This document shows, piece by piece, positions 9,133 through 19,012 of a stretch of 64,000 nt of DNA (positions within the stretch are counted from its first letter, which is position 1; each line of letters begins with the position of its first letter). The notes beneath the pieces are model-generated. The model was not told the DNA's origin, did no database searches, and saw only the letters and a program-made list of their open reading frames with translations. This DNA comes from Halanaeroarchaeum sp. HSR-CO (GTDB lineage: Archaea; Halobacteriota; Halobacteria; Halobacteriales; Halobacteriaceae), in NCBI RefSeq assembly GCF_024972755.1, contig NZ_CP087724.1, positions 2,418,001 to 2,482,000 of the forward strand, in the 5' to 3' direction. The position numbers and the translations under genes are program-made.

Positions 9133-9930
9133 ATGGCCGACCTCAAAGATCTGGGACTCTCCGAGTACGAGGCGAACGCGTACCGGGCACTGCTGGAGAC
9201 CGGTCCGGCAACCGCGAAGGAGTTGTCCGAAGCGAGCGGCGTCCCCATGGGACGCATCTACGACGTCCTCGGGAGCATCGAATCACAGCATCTCGTTCGA
9301 AGCCAGGCAGCGAGTCGGCCGAAAAAGTACGTCGCCGTGGAACCAGACACCGCCCTCGACAGACTCCTCGAGGACCGCAAACGGGAACTCGAGGAGAAGG
9401 CCGACCAGTACGAGGCCATCGTGGGCGAACTCACGACCGACCTCGAGAATCCGGCCGATCCGGAAGACGGCTTCTGGACGGGCGCTATCGGCCCGGAGAA
9501 CTCCCTCGAGTTGCTGCTGGAGCGGATCGACGCGGCCGAAAACGAACTGCGGATCATTACCGGCACCCCATCGTCGAGTTTCGAGGTCGGCGAGGTCGGT
9601 GGGCAGGTAATCGACCATCTGGAAGCGGCCCTCGAGAGCGGCGTCGGGGTGTCGATGCTCATCGACCTCCAGTTGAACCGGCAACTGCCCGCCGACATCA
9701 CCGAGCGGTACGCGAGCGCCATCGTCGGCTACGAGAACTTCGAGGTCCGGGTGGCATCGACCATCGACGGCAACATCACCATCGTCGACGACCGTGAGGT
9801 CTGTCTCGAGGTGCTGAACCCGGTGGACCCGGACGAGTCGTTCGCCCTCATCAACCTCAAGGACGCGGGATTCACGGCCGAGGTCACGGACGAATTCGAA
9901 CCCATCTGGCGGGACGCCGAGCGACTCTAG
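9133..9930 (+). CDS. TrmB family transcriptional regulator
   Basis: A 265-residue regulator. Residues 1-75 are a winged helix ([18 protein letters not shown], then [19 protein letters not shown]) typical of TrmB. A short coiled coil (about 78-100) and a C-terminal effector domain follow. Some family members bind sugars and control sugar uptake or central metabolism, but the effector here is unknown. The ATG is about 25 bp from its TATA element, so the mRNA is probably leaderless, and an inverted repeat overlaps the promoter. The stop is shared as CTAG with the convergent mptA. Confidence 0.92.
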   Translation: MADLKDLGLSEYEANAYRALLETGPATAKELSEASGVPMGRIYDVLGSIESQHLVRSQAASRPKKYVAVEPDTALDRLLEDRKRELEEKADQYEAIVGELTTDLENPADPEDGFWTGAIGPENSLELLLERIDAAENELRIITGTPSSSFEVGEVGGQVIDHLEAALESGVGVSMLIDLQLNRQLPADITERYASAIVGYENFEVRVASTIDGNITIVDDREVCLEVLNPVDPDESFALINLKDAGFTAEVTDEFEPIWRDAERL

Positions 9931-10859
9931 GGACGGTTCAGTTCGTCCCGTAACTCCGCCATCGTCGCGATGCGCTCGGCGTGGGCGTTGTGCTGGTGGA
10001 TCGATTCGTCGTTCGACTGACGCATCGTGACGACGGCGTCGTCGGGAAGGTGGTCACATTCCTCGACGACCTGTTCGGCCATCGCCCTGACGCAGTCCTC
10101 CACGAATCGGGCGTTCGCGTGGGCTCGATAGGTCATCGCGTCCTCGTCCGGCCGCTTCGCGAGATTGTAGATGCGAGCGCTCATGCTGTCCCGCGCCACG
10201 TCAGCCAGGTCGAGGATATCGACGTCCGGATCGCCGGCGGTCTCGACGGTAAGCGTGGCGTGTCCACGCTGTGAGTGGCCTGCCTGCGGGACTTCCTGTA
10301 AGAACTCGGTTACCGACCGTTCGTCGACCCCGAGGTCCGCCAGTTTCTCCCTCGCGGTCTCTTCCATCATCCCCTGCGAACAGGGACAGACGGTCATGCC
10401 ATCCACGCGGGCGCCGATCTCTTCGCGCGTCGGTTCGCCGTCGGTGGCCGTGGCCGACGCGAGGATGTCGATGGTACTCTGGGTGGGTCGATCGGTCGCC
10501 GGTGTCCGGTCTTTGACCGCGAACTCGGCTTCCATCGAGACCGTGGCCGTGGAGGTGTAGTCGTGTTTCTCCAGGAGGCGTTCGGCGGTATCACCGACCA
10601 TCTCCTCGACGCGGTAGACCGGATCGCTCACGGCGGCCTCGAGAACCTCGTCGATCGCCTCCATGTTTCGGCTCATGTCGAGTCCCTTGCGCTCGCTCGG
10701 GAGGTCGACGGTGACCGCGAACTCGGCCATCAACACGTACGGTCGCGAGTCCTCGCGGGCGACTTTAACGAGTTTTTCGACACCCGTCACGCCGACCTGA
10801 CCGAGACCGATCCTGACATCCGGCGCTGTTGCCTGGACGTCCGGTAGCTGGTGACTCAT
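9927..10859 (-). CDS. mptA: GTP cyclohydrolase MptA (FolE2 family)
   Basis: A 310-residue member of the COG1469 (FolE2/MptA) family. In archaea MptA converts GTP to 7,8-dihydroneopterin 2',3'-cyclic phosphate, the first pterin-forming step of tetrahydromethanopterin or folate-type cofactors; COG1469 enzymes also feed queuosine and archaeosine precursors. Characteristic segments include [20 protein letters not shown] at the start, [14 protein letters not shown] with the metal-binding Cys, and [16 protein letters not shown] 10859 is preferred over 10919, since the upstream in-frame stretch is not family-like. A link to the archaeosine genes at 42-50 kb is possible, because preQ0 synthesis also starts from a GTP cyclohydrolase. 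Confidence 0.92.
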   Translation of the reverse strand: MSHQLPDVQATAPDVRIGLGQVGVTGVEKLVKVAREDSRPYVLMAEFAVTVDLPSERKGLDMSRNMEAIDEVLEAAVSDPVYRVEEMVGDTAERLLEKHDYTSTATVSMEAEFAVKDRTPATDRPTQSTIDILASATATDGEPTREEIGARVDGMTVCPCSQGMMEETAREKLADLGVDERSVTEFLQEVPQAGHSQRGHATLTVETAGDPDVDILDLADVARDSMSARIYNLAKRPDEDAMTYRAHANARFVEDCVRAMAEQVVEECDHLPDDAVVTMRQSNDESIHQHNAHAERIATMAELRDELNRP

Positions 10860-10920
10860 TGTCGGGGTTTGGACTGGTTCGCCAGTAACCCTTTCCCTTG
10901 CGGCCACCCGGGCCGCCACG

Positions 10921-11751
10921 TCACTCGAGTTTGTTCAGCGCCTGGAAGAAGTCCGAGACGGGGCCCGCCACCCGGGCGGGTTCTTCGGCGGCACGGAGTG
11001 TGACCGTCGTGGGCACGTCGAGGCGCCGGTGGTTCGAGCCGTCCGAGGAGATGACGACCGAACCGCCCCGCTGGACGTGGATGGCAATCTCCTGCTCCGA
11101 TGGGACCACGATCGGGGGCATCGACCCCAGGCCGACCATGTCCGTCACCACGAGGGCGTCGACCCGGGGGTGGATGAGCGGGCCGCCTTCGCTCAGATTG
11201 TACGCCGTGCTCCCGGTCGGTGTCGCCACGAGGACCCCATCGGCGGTGGCGGTGGTGTACAGCGACCCGTCGATGCGCACTTCGACGGAGATGCCCTGCC
11301 CATGCCCGCGTTGTCGCCCCTGAACGGTTACCTCGTTGAGAGCGGGGGTAAGCGACCAATCCTCCGCCTCGATGGTTGCCACGACCCGTGGCACCGCACG
11401 GTAGCGGACCGAACCGGACGTGCGAAACCGCTCGACCTCGCGTCGAACGGCCGCGAGGGCGTCGTCCGGGGAGACCGCATTGAGGAACCCGACCTCGCCG
11501 AGATTGACGCCGAGCACCGGTTTCGGACCGGCGCCACGGGCTGCATAGAGAAACGTCCCGTCCCCGCCGATGCTGACGACGAGATCGCAAGCGGAGAGCT
11601 CATCGACGTCGTGGCCCGGGACCCCGAGCGTCTCGGCAGTCGCTGCATCGATCCACACGTCCACGTCCTCCGGCACGAGCACGTCCCGCAGGTCCGCGGC
11701 CAGATTGGCAGCCCTGGCGTTCCCTCGCTGGGCGACGATCCCGACACGCAT
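10921..11751 (-). CDS. nadK: NAD kinase
   Basis: A 276-residue NAD(H) kinase that makes NADP. The diagnostic GGDGT is at residues 62-66 ([15 protein letters not shown]). NAD-contacting [20 protein letters not shown] follows in the C-terminal beta-sandwich domain. The ATG at 11751 gives a normal N-terminal beta strand ([10 protein letters not shown]), and a GGAGGAAG Shine-Dalgarno-like stretch lies just upstream. It is divergent from the KaiC-like gene. Confidence 0.94.
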   Translation of the reverse strand: MRVGIVAQRGNARAANLAADLRDVLVPEDVDVWIDAATAETLGVPGHDVDELSACDLVVSIGGDGTFLYAARGAGPKPVLGVNLGEVGFLNAVSPDDALAAVRREVERFRTSGSVRYRAVPRVVATIEAEDWSLTPALNEVTVQGRQRGHGQGISVEVRIDGSLYTTATADGVLVATPTGSTAYNLSEGGPLIHPRVDALVVTDMVGLGSMPPIVVPSEQEIAIHVQRGGSVVISSDGSNHRRLDVPTTVTLRAAEEPARVAGPVSDFFQALNKLE

Positions 11752-11832
11752 GCCCCTCTCTTCTTCCTCCGTCCTCTTAAACCGCAAGCTCGCGGGCAAA
11801 ACTACTTTTGTGCCGACCACCGAGGGTGGAGT

Positions 11833-11874
11833 ATGATTCGGTCGCCGTCGCAGACACTGCGAGGGAGCGGTTAG
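11833..11874 (+). CDS. Possible 13-codon leader peptide upstream of the KaiC-like gene
   Basis: ATG at 11833 opens a 13-codon frame ([13 protein letters not shown]) that ends in TAG at 11872-11874, exactly abutting the next ATG at 11875. The TATA-like ACTACTTTTG at about 11801-11810 would start transcription close to 11833, making this the first, leaderless frame. GAGGGAGCGG before 11875 could then serve as the ribosome site for the main gene. Whether it is translated is unknown; it may be chance. Confidence 0.3.
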   Translation: MIRSPSQTLRGSG

Positions 11875-12978
11875 ATGGCAGATCGGGACCAGGAGACCGA
11901 CGGTAGGGACGAGGACGATGACTGGTTCGAGCGGGCCCTCCAGGCGGACGACGACGAAGTCGGCGAAGAAGACGAACCGCGCGATGCCGGACCCACCTCG
12001 GTGGACGAGCAGCCAGCGGCATCGAACGTGGAGCCAGCAGAGCGCGACACAGCGAGCAGGGACGTCGACGACGGTTCGGACGACTTCGGCTTCGACACGG
12101 GGCTCGACGACCCCCAGGGCGATATCGGGACTGATTTCGCCGAGGCGTTCGACGATTCCTCGCCCGGCGGCGGCCCTGGCGGGTTCGATCCGGGCGGTGG
12201 CGATGGCGAGTCGTTCGGGTTCGACCTCGGCGGTAGCACCGGAGCGACCGAAGATTTCGACGACGAGGACTTCGAATCGGCCCTCCCGCGTATCGAGTTG
12301 GGTATCGAAGGTCTGGACGAGATGATCCAGGGCGGCGTCCCGGAGCGGACCCTCCTCGTGGCCATCGGCGGTGCCGGGACGGGGAAGACCACCTTCGGAC
12401 TGCAGTTCCTCGAGCAAGCGCTCTCGGCGGGCGACCGTGGCGTCTACATCACCCTCGAGGAGAGCCACGAACGCGTCCTCCAGAGCGCCGAGGAGAAGGG
12501 CTGGGAGTTCGAGCGCTACGAGGCGGACGGCGACCTGGCCGTCATCGACCTCGACCCCGTCGAGATGGCCAACAGTCTCACGAGTATCCGGAACGAACTC
12601 CCACGCCTGGTCGAGAGTTTCGGCGCCTCGCGACTGGTACTCGACTCCGTCTCGCTCCTCGAGATGATGTACGACGACCAGGCGACCCGCCGGACGGAGA
12701 TCTACGACTTCGCCCGAGCCCTAAAGAATGCCGGCGTGACGACCATGCTCACAAGCGAGGCCGACACCGACAATCCCTTCGCGTCCCGGTACGGCATTAT
12801 CGAGTATCTCACCGACGCGGTCTTCGTCCTCCGTCACGTCCGTCCGGAGGACTTCCGGGAGACGCGGTTGGCCATCGAGATCCAGAAGATCCGCGATGCG
12901 AATCACTCCCGCGAGACCAAGCCATACGAGATTACGGACACCGGTATCTCGGTCTATCGGCAGGCGAATATCTTCTAA
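11875..12978 (+). CDS. KaiC/RAD55-like RecA-fold ATPase with acidic N-terminal tail
   Basis: A 367-residue protein in two parts. Residues 1-135 are low-complexity, Asp/Glu- and Gly-rich and probably disordered. Residues 136-367 form a single KaiC-type RecA domain: [20 protein letters not shown], Walker A GGAGTGKT (165-172), the acidic Walker-B-like strand [12 protein letters not shown] and C-terminal [16 protein letters not shown]. Archaeal single-domain KaiC-like ATPases include signalling and motility regulators; this one has no neighbour that defines a role. The long acidic tail is the odd part. Confidence 0.88.
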   Translation: MADRDQETDGRDEDDDWFERALQADDDEVGEEDEPRDAGPTSVDEQPAASNVEPAERDTASRDVDDGSDDFGFDTGLDDPQGDIGTDFAEAFDDSSPGGGPGGFDPGGGDGESFGFDLGGSTGATEDFDDEDFESALPRIELGIEGLDEMIQGGVPERTLLVAIGGAGTGKTTFGLQFLEQALSAGDRGVYITLEESHERVLQSAEEKGWEFERYEADGDLAVIDLDPVEMANSLTSIRNELPRLVESFGASRLVLDSVSLLEMMYDDQATRRTEIYDFARALKNAGVTTMLTSEADTDNPFASRYGIIEYLTDAVFVLRHVRPEDFRETRLAIEIQKIRDANHSRETKPYEITDTGISVYRQANIF

Positions 12979-12993
12979 AGAACCTTTTGCTGC

Positions 12994-13158
12994 GGGCCGC
13001 GCTCCGCGCGGCCCTGGCAAAACGTTCATGAAAACCCTCGCCCCTCCAGCCGCCGCGCTACCGCGCGGCGTTAGTCGGGGCGTCGGGCCCCGAGCGAAGC
13101 TCGCGGGGGAATCGGCGACCTACCGGGTCCTAGCGGACCGCTCGGTCGCCGAATGCTC
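12994..13158 (+). repeat. Structured dispersed repeat, copy 1 (inverted relative to 19.0 kb)
   Basis: Starts with a 9-bp hairpin with triloop TCC (GGGCCGCGC / GCGCGGCCC, 12994-13014). Then comes CTGGCAAAA...GAAAACC, a CGAGC-GAA-GCTCG hairpin, and a nested 41-nt hairpin (13112-13152): TCGGCGACC pairs with GGTCGCCGA around an inner GGTCC/GGACC stem. The same order of parts, in reverse orientation, is at 19013-19155. No coding potential. Confidence 0.8.
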
Positions 13159-13687
13159 GATAGAAGTCGATCCAATCTCGGTTTAGCATTCGCGCACCGA
13201 GCGTTCACGAGAGCAGAGCTCTCGTGCAGCCCATCAGAAATCTTCGATTTCTGAGGACGGCTCGATGAGCCCGGTAGGTGTGCGATTCACCGGTCGCGTA
13301 GCGACCGGCCTAAGGACCGACCACCGCGCGCTGGAGGCGTGCGACGGGAGGGACGATGGGATTGGGGCAGGTTTTGCAAGCGACCGGAGCAGCCGCTCGC
13401 GGCCCTTCCTTGCGGTTCCGGTCCGTCACCGCTCGCAGAACGCTGACCATTGAATTTACAACACCAAAATTCGAAGGGTGAGTATCGAAAACCGGCAATC
13501 AAGATGAGGCGACCGCTCAACAGTCAGGTATACTGACCGACTGAAATTGACAATGATCGTTTTCAAACCGACATCAGTAGGTACCCACACCGAAGAGAAC
13601 AGTACACACGCGGCCAGTCAGCCACCTGTGACGTTGCTGGGTACGCGAAACCGAGAGAGATCCCAGAACGATTGCAAGTAACCACGC
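13159..13687. other. Intergenic stretch with three perfect triloop hairpins
   Basis: No credible gene. Three more perfect inverted repeats with 3-nt loops occur: CACGAGAGC-AGA-GCTCTCGTG (13207-13227), CAGAAATC-TTC-GATTTCTG (13235-13253) and CCGGTCGC-GTA-GCGACCGG (13290-13308). From about 13440 the sequence turns A+T-richer and leads into the BCCT gene. It includes a small GTCAG-GTATA-CTGAC inverted repeat near 13525. Confidence 0.6.
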
Positions 13688-15343
13688 ATGCCAGACCGTG
13701 CCGAGCGGCAGTCTCCTGAAGATGGACCACCGGTTCGAGAGGAACCGTTCCACGCGTACCTCGACAGGGAACCAGGAGTGAGCAATGTGCAGCTGTTCGG
13801 TTTCGATATCCAACCGGTCGTGTTCCCACTCTCGGTACTCGCCGTGGTGGTCGCAGTCACCCTCACGATTGGACTGGGCGAGCAGGCTGCAGCCGCCTAT
13901 CAGACGGTGTTCGAGGTCGTCAACAGGAACTTCGGTTGGCTATATATTCTGGCGGTCAACGTATTCCTCCTCGCTATGATCGCCTTTGGCGTGAGCCGAT
14001 ACGGCAGTATCAGAATCGGCGGCCCAGATACGGAACCGGAATTCTCTCGTTCAGAGTGGCTCACGATGCTGTTCACTGCCGGTATGGGGGTCGGGCTCCT
14101 GTTTTTCGGCGTCGCCGAGCCACTGCATCACTTTCTGTCAGGGGGTGGTTCCGTATTCGACGTTCCCCCCGAGTCACCCGCTGCCGGCCGGGCCGCGACG
14201 GCCGTGACGATGTTCCACTGGGGCGTTCACCCGTGGGCGATCTACGGAATCGTCGGTCTCGGGCTCGCCTTTTTTGCCTTCAACCGCGGACTCCCGCTTG
14301 GTTTCCGGTCGATATTCTACCCGCTGCTGGGGAGCCGGATTTACGGCCTTCCGGGCCACGTCGTCGACCTCGTGGCAGTCATCGCGACCGTCGCCGGGCT
14401 ATCGACGACGATGGGGCTCGCTGCACTCCAAATCGACGCTGGGCTCGACTTCGTGGCCACGAATTTCCTCGACACGACAGTTCCCATCTCACCCTGGAGT
14501 ACGGCTCTCATCGTCGGCGTCATCGTCACCATCACCACGCTGTCGGTTTTCGCTGGTCTCGAGCGGGGGATCAAGCGACTCTCGCAGGCGAACGTCGTGT
14601 TAATGCTGACATTGCTCGCGTTCGTGATCGTTGGTGGGCCGACAGTGTACCTGTTCGACGTGTTCGCCAGCGGAATCGGTGCGTATCTCGGAAACTTTCT
14701 GGAACTCAGTTTCCACGCTGAAGCCTTCGCTGGGCAAGATACCGGCTGGCAACACGACTGGACGATATTCTATTGGGGGTTCTGGATCGGTTGGGCCCCC
14801 TTTGTCGGGATGTTTATCGCCAGGATATCCAAGGGACGAACGATCCGGGAGTTCGTTGGAGGGGTGCTCGTGGTGCCGGCACTGTTCTCACTGGTCTGGA
14901 TGGCCGTGTTCAACGGGACGGCACTGTTCGTCGAGTTGAACGTCCTGAGTGGTGGGATCGTCGGGCCACTGCAACACAACGGTCGCGCCATTGCCGTGTT
15001 CGAAATGCTGTCGTTCTATCCATTCACCCTTCTGACGAGTTTGCTCGTCATAGTGAATCTACTGACGTTTACAGTGACGTCGCTGGACTCGGGGTCGCTC
15101 GTTATTGGCTATTTGACCGCCGGTGGGAAACGGACTGTTGGGGCCCGACAACGTGTGGTATGGCCAATACTTATCGGCGTGACAGCAACCGTACTGCTGG
15201 TGGGGAACGGCCTGAACGCCCTCCAGACGGCAGTCATCACGACCGGACTCCCCTTCGCGGTCCTCATTCTGGTCATGGTCTATACGATCTATCTGGGGCT
15301 TCGGAGTGAAGCCGACATATCCCAATCGGAAGCGTCTAGATAA
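13688..15343 (+). CDS. BCCT family transporter (betaine/carnitine/choline type)
   Basis: A 551-residue membrane protein with about 12 transmembrane helices. BCCT signatures are present: FTAGMGVGLLFFGVAEPLHH and, later, the tryptophan-rich FYWGFWIGWAPFVGMFIARI. BCCT carriers move quaternary ammonium compounds such as glycine betaine, usually with Na+, as osmoprotectants, which fits a halophile. The coding sequence is visibly less G+C-biased at third positions than neighbouring blocks, and the gene lies inside a segment bounded by inverted repeats. Substrate choice cannot be read reliably. Confidence 0.95.
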   Translation: MPDRAERQSPEDGPPVREEPFHAYLDREPGVSNVQLFGFDIQPVVFPLSVLAVVVAVTLTIGLGEQAAAAYQTVFEVVNRNFGWLYILAVNVFLLAMIAFGVSRYGSIRIGGPDTEPEFSRSEWLTMLFTAGMGVGLLFFGVAEPLHHFLSGGGSVFDVPPESPAAGRAATAVTMFHWGVHPWAIYGIVGLGLAFFAFNRGLPLGFRSIFYPLLGSRIYGLPGHVVDLVAVIATVAGLSTTMGLAALQIDAGLDFVATNFLDTTVPISPWSTALIVGVIVTITTLSVFAGLERGIKRLSQANVVLMLTLLAFVIVGGPTVYLFDVFASGIGAYLGNFLELSFHAEAFAGQDTGWQHDWTIFYWGFWIGWAPFVGMFIARISKGRTIREFVGGVLVVPALFSLVWMAVFNGTALFVELNVLSGGIVGPLQHNGRAIAVFEMLSFYPFTLLTSLLVIVNLLTFTVTSLDSGSLVIGYLTAGGKRTVGARQRVVWPILIGVTATVLLVGNGLNALQTAVITTGLPFAVLILVMVYTIYLGLRSEADISQSEASR

Positions 15344-15487
15344 ACCCTCGAGGGACCAGCTGACTCGGGCCAGGTCGATCCACCCCACTCGACACTGTCC
15401 GCCCGAGACGACGACTGACTGGTCCTCTGCACGATCGTCCATCTCCAGGCTTCGAGCACCGATAGACTGCGGATGGATCTCACGGCG

Positions 15488-18400
15488 TCACTCATCCGTC
15501 GCCGTCGGCAACTCCACGACGAAGACTGCCCCTTCCTGCTCGTCGATAGTGGGAAGTAGGTCACCCTCTCTGTCCTTGACCCAGACATCGCCGCCATAAC
15601 TTTCGACCAACGTCTTGACGAGATAGAGGCCAATTCCGGTGCCGTGACTGTCGAGTCCCTTCTCCCCCTTGCCGAAGATGTCATCTTGTTGGGCAGGGGG
15701 AATCCCCGGGCCGTTGTCCGCGATCTTGACGACGACCGTGTCTTCGGGATCTGTTACTCCAACCGCCACCGCCGGACTCTCCTTGTCGTTGTGTTGGATG
15801 GCGTTTTTCAACAGGTTCCGAAAGACCGACCCCAACATGTTGTTGGCCCGGACCTGGACCGATGGGATCGTCGTTTCCGAGGAGATTGTGGCCGCAGAAT
15901 ACGACGATCGCACCTCCTGTATTTCGCTCTGGAGGACGGTGTGGAGATTCACGCGCCGTAGCTCCTTGTCTGCAGTGAGCATCACGTCCGCCATCTCTCG
16001 TCCCGACTTCGTGAGTTCGACGGCATGTTCGGCATTCTCGAGGACGGTTTCGATGTGCGACTGTACCGCATCGTCCTCACATTCGGTTTTGAGGAATTCC
16101 GTGTAGGCCGTTATCAACTGAATGTCATTTCGGATGTCGTGACGCAAGACCTGGTTGAGAGTCTCGAGGTTGTCCCGTTGCTCCTCCAACTGTCGTTCGT
16201 ACTCTTTTCGCTCGGTGATGTCCCGGACGAGCGCGTGTAACGCTGGCTCGCCTCGATGTTCGAACCGGCTGAGTTTCACCTCGGCCGGGAACTCCGTCCC
16301 GTCGACGCGCTGGTGTGTCCACTCGAAAAACGCTTCGCCTTCCTCGAAGGCAGTCTCGACGTGCTCCAGTGCGGTCTCCTTCGAGTCCTCTCCATCGGGC
16401 TGGGTCGGTGGGGACAGTTCCCACGGATAATACTCGACGAACTCCGAGACCGACTCGGCCCCAAACAGATCGAGGGCCCGTTCGTTACAGTCGAAAAAGC
16501 CATCGCGATCGAGCAACATGAGCGCGTCCCGCGTGTCCTCGAACAGATTCCGGTACTTCTCCTCGCGTGCTTCGAGTTCGCGTTCGTGTTCTTTTCTGTC
16601 GGTAATATCTCTGGACAGGAGGACGGCTTCGTCCTGGTGGTCGCCCGGCATCGGGGCGATGCGGCCGCCGAACCAGGTCCGTTCGCCATCCAGATCGAGA
16701 GAATACTCTACCGTCTGGACCGTGCCGGTGTCGAGTGAGTCCTCGATACCCTCGAGAATTGCCGCTGCGGCGTCGGGCGGTAACACCTCGGTCACGTCCG
16801 AGCCGACGAGTTCCGACACATCGTCAGCCAGGAGGCCCCGCTGTCCGGTGAGAACCTCTCGATATCGTCCCGCTCTATCGTACACAAACGTTACGTCGGG
16901 GATCGCATTCGTTATCGCTCGAATTCGGTTCCGTTCGGCAGCGAGTTCCTGTTTCTGTTCCTTCCGCTCGGTGATATCACGCACCAACGCGTGGATGACT
17001 GGCTCGCCATCGTATTCGAACCGACTGAGCTTTACTTCCGCCTGGAACTCCGCACCGTCGACGCGCTTGTGCGTCCACTCGAAGAACGCTGTGCCCGTTT
17101 CGAACGCCTCTTCGATGCGTTCGAGCGCCGCTCCCTTCGAATCCCGTCCATCGGGTTGGGTCGGGGGTGAGAACTCCCATGGAGAATACTCGACGAACTC
17201 CGAAACCGACTCGACGCCGAATAGTTCGAGTGCCTGTTGGTTGCAATCGCGGTAGCCGTCGCGGTCCATCAACATGAGGGCGTCGCGGGTATCTTCGAAG
17301 AGATTGCGATACTTTTCCTCGCGCGCCGCCAGTTCCTGTTCGCGTCGTTTCCGTTCCGTGATGTCGACGAGATACCCGAGAAGGTGGTTTCGTTGGCCAT
17401 CTTCCCGGAGATCTTTCGTATACTCCAGTACCCATCGAACCTCCCCCTCGGCAGTGATCACGCGATAGGGTTCGGGTGTGAACAGGTCGGTTCCATCCGT
17501 TTCGTACCCGTCCATCTCCTCTTCCAATCTGTCGATGTCCTCGTCGTGGACGATATCCGCGAACACGAGATCGGTTGACTGGAGTTCCTCAGGGTCGTAG
17601 CCCAGAACACTCTCGACGTTCTCCGAAACGTAGTCGATTGGCCAACCGTCTTCGTCTTCCCACTTGAAAACGACCGCAGGGCCTTCCCGAAACATGTCCC
17701 GCTCGGCTTCCAGGGTCAGTTCGGTGCGCTTTCTGTCGTCGATATCCTGATGAATGCCAACTGCTCGCACGGGTTCTCCGGTTTCGTCTCGCTCGACGAC
17801 TTTCCCGATGGTTCGCACCCATTTCCAGTCCCCCGACTTCGTCTCGAGGCGATATTCGGACTGATAATATGGCGTCCGCTTCTCGATGTGTTCGGTCAGC
17901 GCCTCGTCGTGTCGTTTCTTCCCTCTCGGATGCACCACTCGTACCCAGTCGTCGAGATGATCCCCCATCTCGGACGGCGAGTAGCCCAACATCTCGGTGA
18001 GCAGCTCGTCACGCACGACCTCGTCAGTCTCCATGTCCCAGTCCCAGACCCCGAGGTTCGCACCCTCGAGAGCCAACGTCATCCGCTCTTTCGTGGTTCG
18101 CAGTTCCGCTTCCCGTTCTTTTCGTTCGGTGACGTCCCGGCCGTTCACGATGACACCGTCGAACTCGTCGTCGTGGACACCCCGCATGGTGGCTTCGAGC
18201 CAGGTCCAGGTCCCGTCTGCCCGCCGACAGCGAAATTCGACGACCGTTTGCCCGACCTGCCCGTCCCGCAGGTCCGCAATCGCATCGACAAATGCATCCT
18301 CGTCCTCGGGATGGACGTATTCACGTCCCGCGTCGCCAGGTAACTCGGATCGGTTGTAGCCCAGAATTCGCTCGACAGCAGCGTTCACGTACGATATCTG

Positions 18401-18523
18401 CCCGTCGGCGTCGATGACGGCGGTGACATCACTCGCTTTCTCCACGAGGTTTCGGTACCCGCCATTACTCAATCTGTGCCCTGTCGACTCCACACCGGTG
18501 TCAGTCTCATTCGGGCCAGACAT
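15488..18523 (-). CDS. Multi-PAS sensor histidine kinase
   Basis: A 1011-residue soluble kinase with no transmembrane helix. Six PAS/PAC modules run from about residue 20 to 773, several ending in DITERK-type PAC tails. The H-box HDIRND has the phosphoacceptor His at about 795. The N-box NLLKNAIQHND (about 903), DNGPGIPP (about 936) and GTGIGLYLVKTLVE complete the ATPase domain. PAS modules at 402-521 and 654-773 are about 80% identical, an internal duplication. ATG 18523 is chosen; ATG 18547 would add eight residues. No response regulator is adjacent, so the target is unknown. Base composition resembles the BCCT gene, not the rest of the window. Confidence 0.95.
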   Translation of the reverse strand: MSGPNETDTGVESTGHRLSNGGYRNLVEKASDVTAVIDADGQISYVNAAVERILGYNRSELPGDAGREYVHPEDEDAFVDAIADLRDGQVGQTVVEFRCRRADGTWTWLEATMRGVHDDEFDGVIVNGRDVTERKEREAELRTTKERMTLALEGANLGVWDWDMETDEVVRDELLTEMLGYSPSEMGDHLDDWVRVVHPRGKKRHDEALTEHIEKRTPYYQSEYRLETKSGDWKWVRTIGKVVERDETGEPVRAVGIHQDIDDRKRTELTLEAERDMFREGPAVVFKWEDEDGWPIDYVSENVESVLGYDPEELQSTDLVFADIVHDEDIDRLEEEMDGYETDGTDLFTPEPYRVITAEGEVRWVLEYTKDLREDGQRNHLLGYLVDITERKRREQELAAREEKYRNLFEDTRDALMLMDRDGYRDCNQQALELFGVESVSEFVEYSPWEFSPPTQPDGRDSKGAALERIEEAFETGTAFFEWTHKRVDGAEFQAEVKLSRFEYDGEPVIHALVRDITERKEQKQELAAERNRIRAITNAIPDVTFVYDRAGRYREVLTGQRGLLADDVSELVGSDVTEVLPPDAAAAILEGIEDSLDTGTVQTVEYSLDLDGERTWFGGRIAPMPGDHQDEAVLLSRDITDRKEHERELEAREEKYRNLFEDTRDALMLLDRDGFFDCNERALDLFGAESVSEFVEYYPWELSPPTQPDGEDSKETALEHVETAFEEGEAFFEWTHQRVDGTEFPAEVKLSRFEHRGEPALHALVRDITERKEYERQLEEQRDNLETLNQVLRHDIRNDIQLITAYTEFLKTECEDDAVQSHIETVLENAEHAVELTKSGREMADVMLTADKELRRVNLHTVLQSEIQEVRSSYSAATISSETTIPSVQVRANNMLGSVFRNLLKNAIQHNDKESPAVAVGVTDPEDTVVVKIADNGPGIPPAQQDDIFGKGEKGLDSHGTGIGLYLVKTLVESYGGDVWVKDREGDLLPTIDEQEGAVFVVELPTATDE

Positions 18524-18547
18524 CAGTACTACGTTGCTACGATGCAC

Positions 18548-19012
18548 GAGTCTCGGTTACTTGAATTATTCGCGACCCAAGCGGTCACTGCGTGAAGAAT
18601 GGCCCGTGGAGTCGCCTGTTACCGCGTCTGTCGAAGACCGAACAGAGGCGTTCCCCTGTTACGGGCAGATATCGGCCTGCCAGGACAGTTCTCACTTCGA
18701 TCGACACTGGAATACGCTGACAACACGTTCCGGATTCATTCTGCCCGTTCACGGAGATGGCCCCAGACGGAGCGCCGTGTAAGTTTTGAGGGCCTGATCG
18801 GACCAGTTCCCAAGTCGCCAGGATTCGAGGACCCATCGTCGCGCTCGAAACCTGATTGATTCCGGTTCGGCACTATTTCCGGAGGGGCCAGTCAACGAAA
18901 GTATACGATATTTGGGGGACGGGGTCCCCCCTCATCACTCAGTATCAACAGTTGTCAAATTCTTGTGAATGGAACTGCGAACGAGGGAATCATAGAGTGG
19001 CGCGATTGCCCC
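18548..19012. other. Gene-free stretch upstream of the histidine kinase
   Basis: No ORF here looks like a protein gene. The kinase promoter is probably the AATAATT on the minus strand near 18570. The rest is moderately A+T-rich intergenic DNA without repeats that I can see. Confidence 0.5.

Noticed and set aside
12979-13687. Left-hand attachment site for a tRNA-Leu-integrated island
   Set aside because: No copy of the tRNA-Leu 3' end is found in this gap, so the island has no matching att pair here.
13574-13829. Overlapping short frames antisense to the start of the BCCT gene
   Set aside because: They overlap the BCCT start region in the wrong frame and lack haloarchaeal protein character.
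18585-18836. An 83-codon minus-strand frame upstream of the kinase
   Set aside because: Composition is not acidic, no ribosome site or promoter fits, and the translation has no folded-protein pattern.
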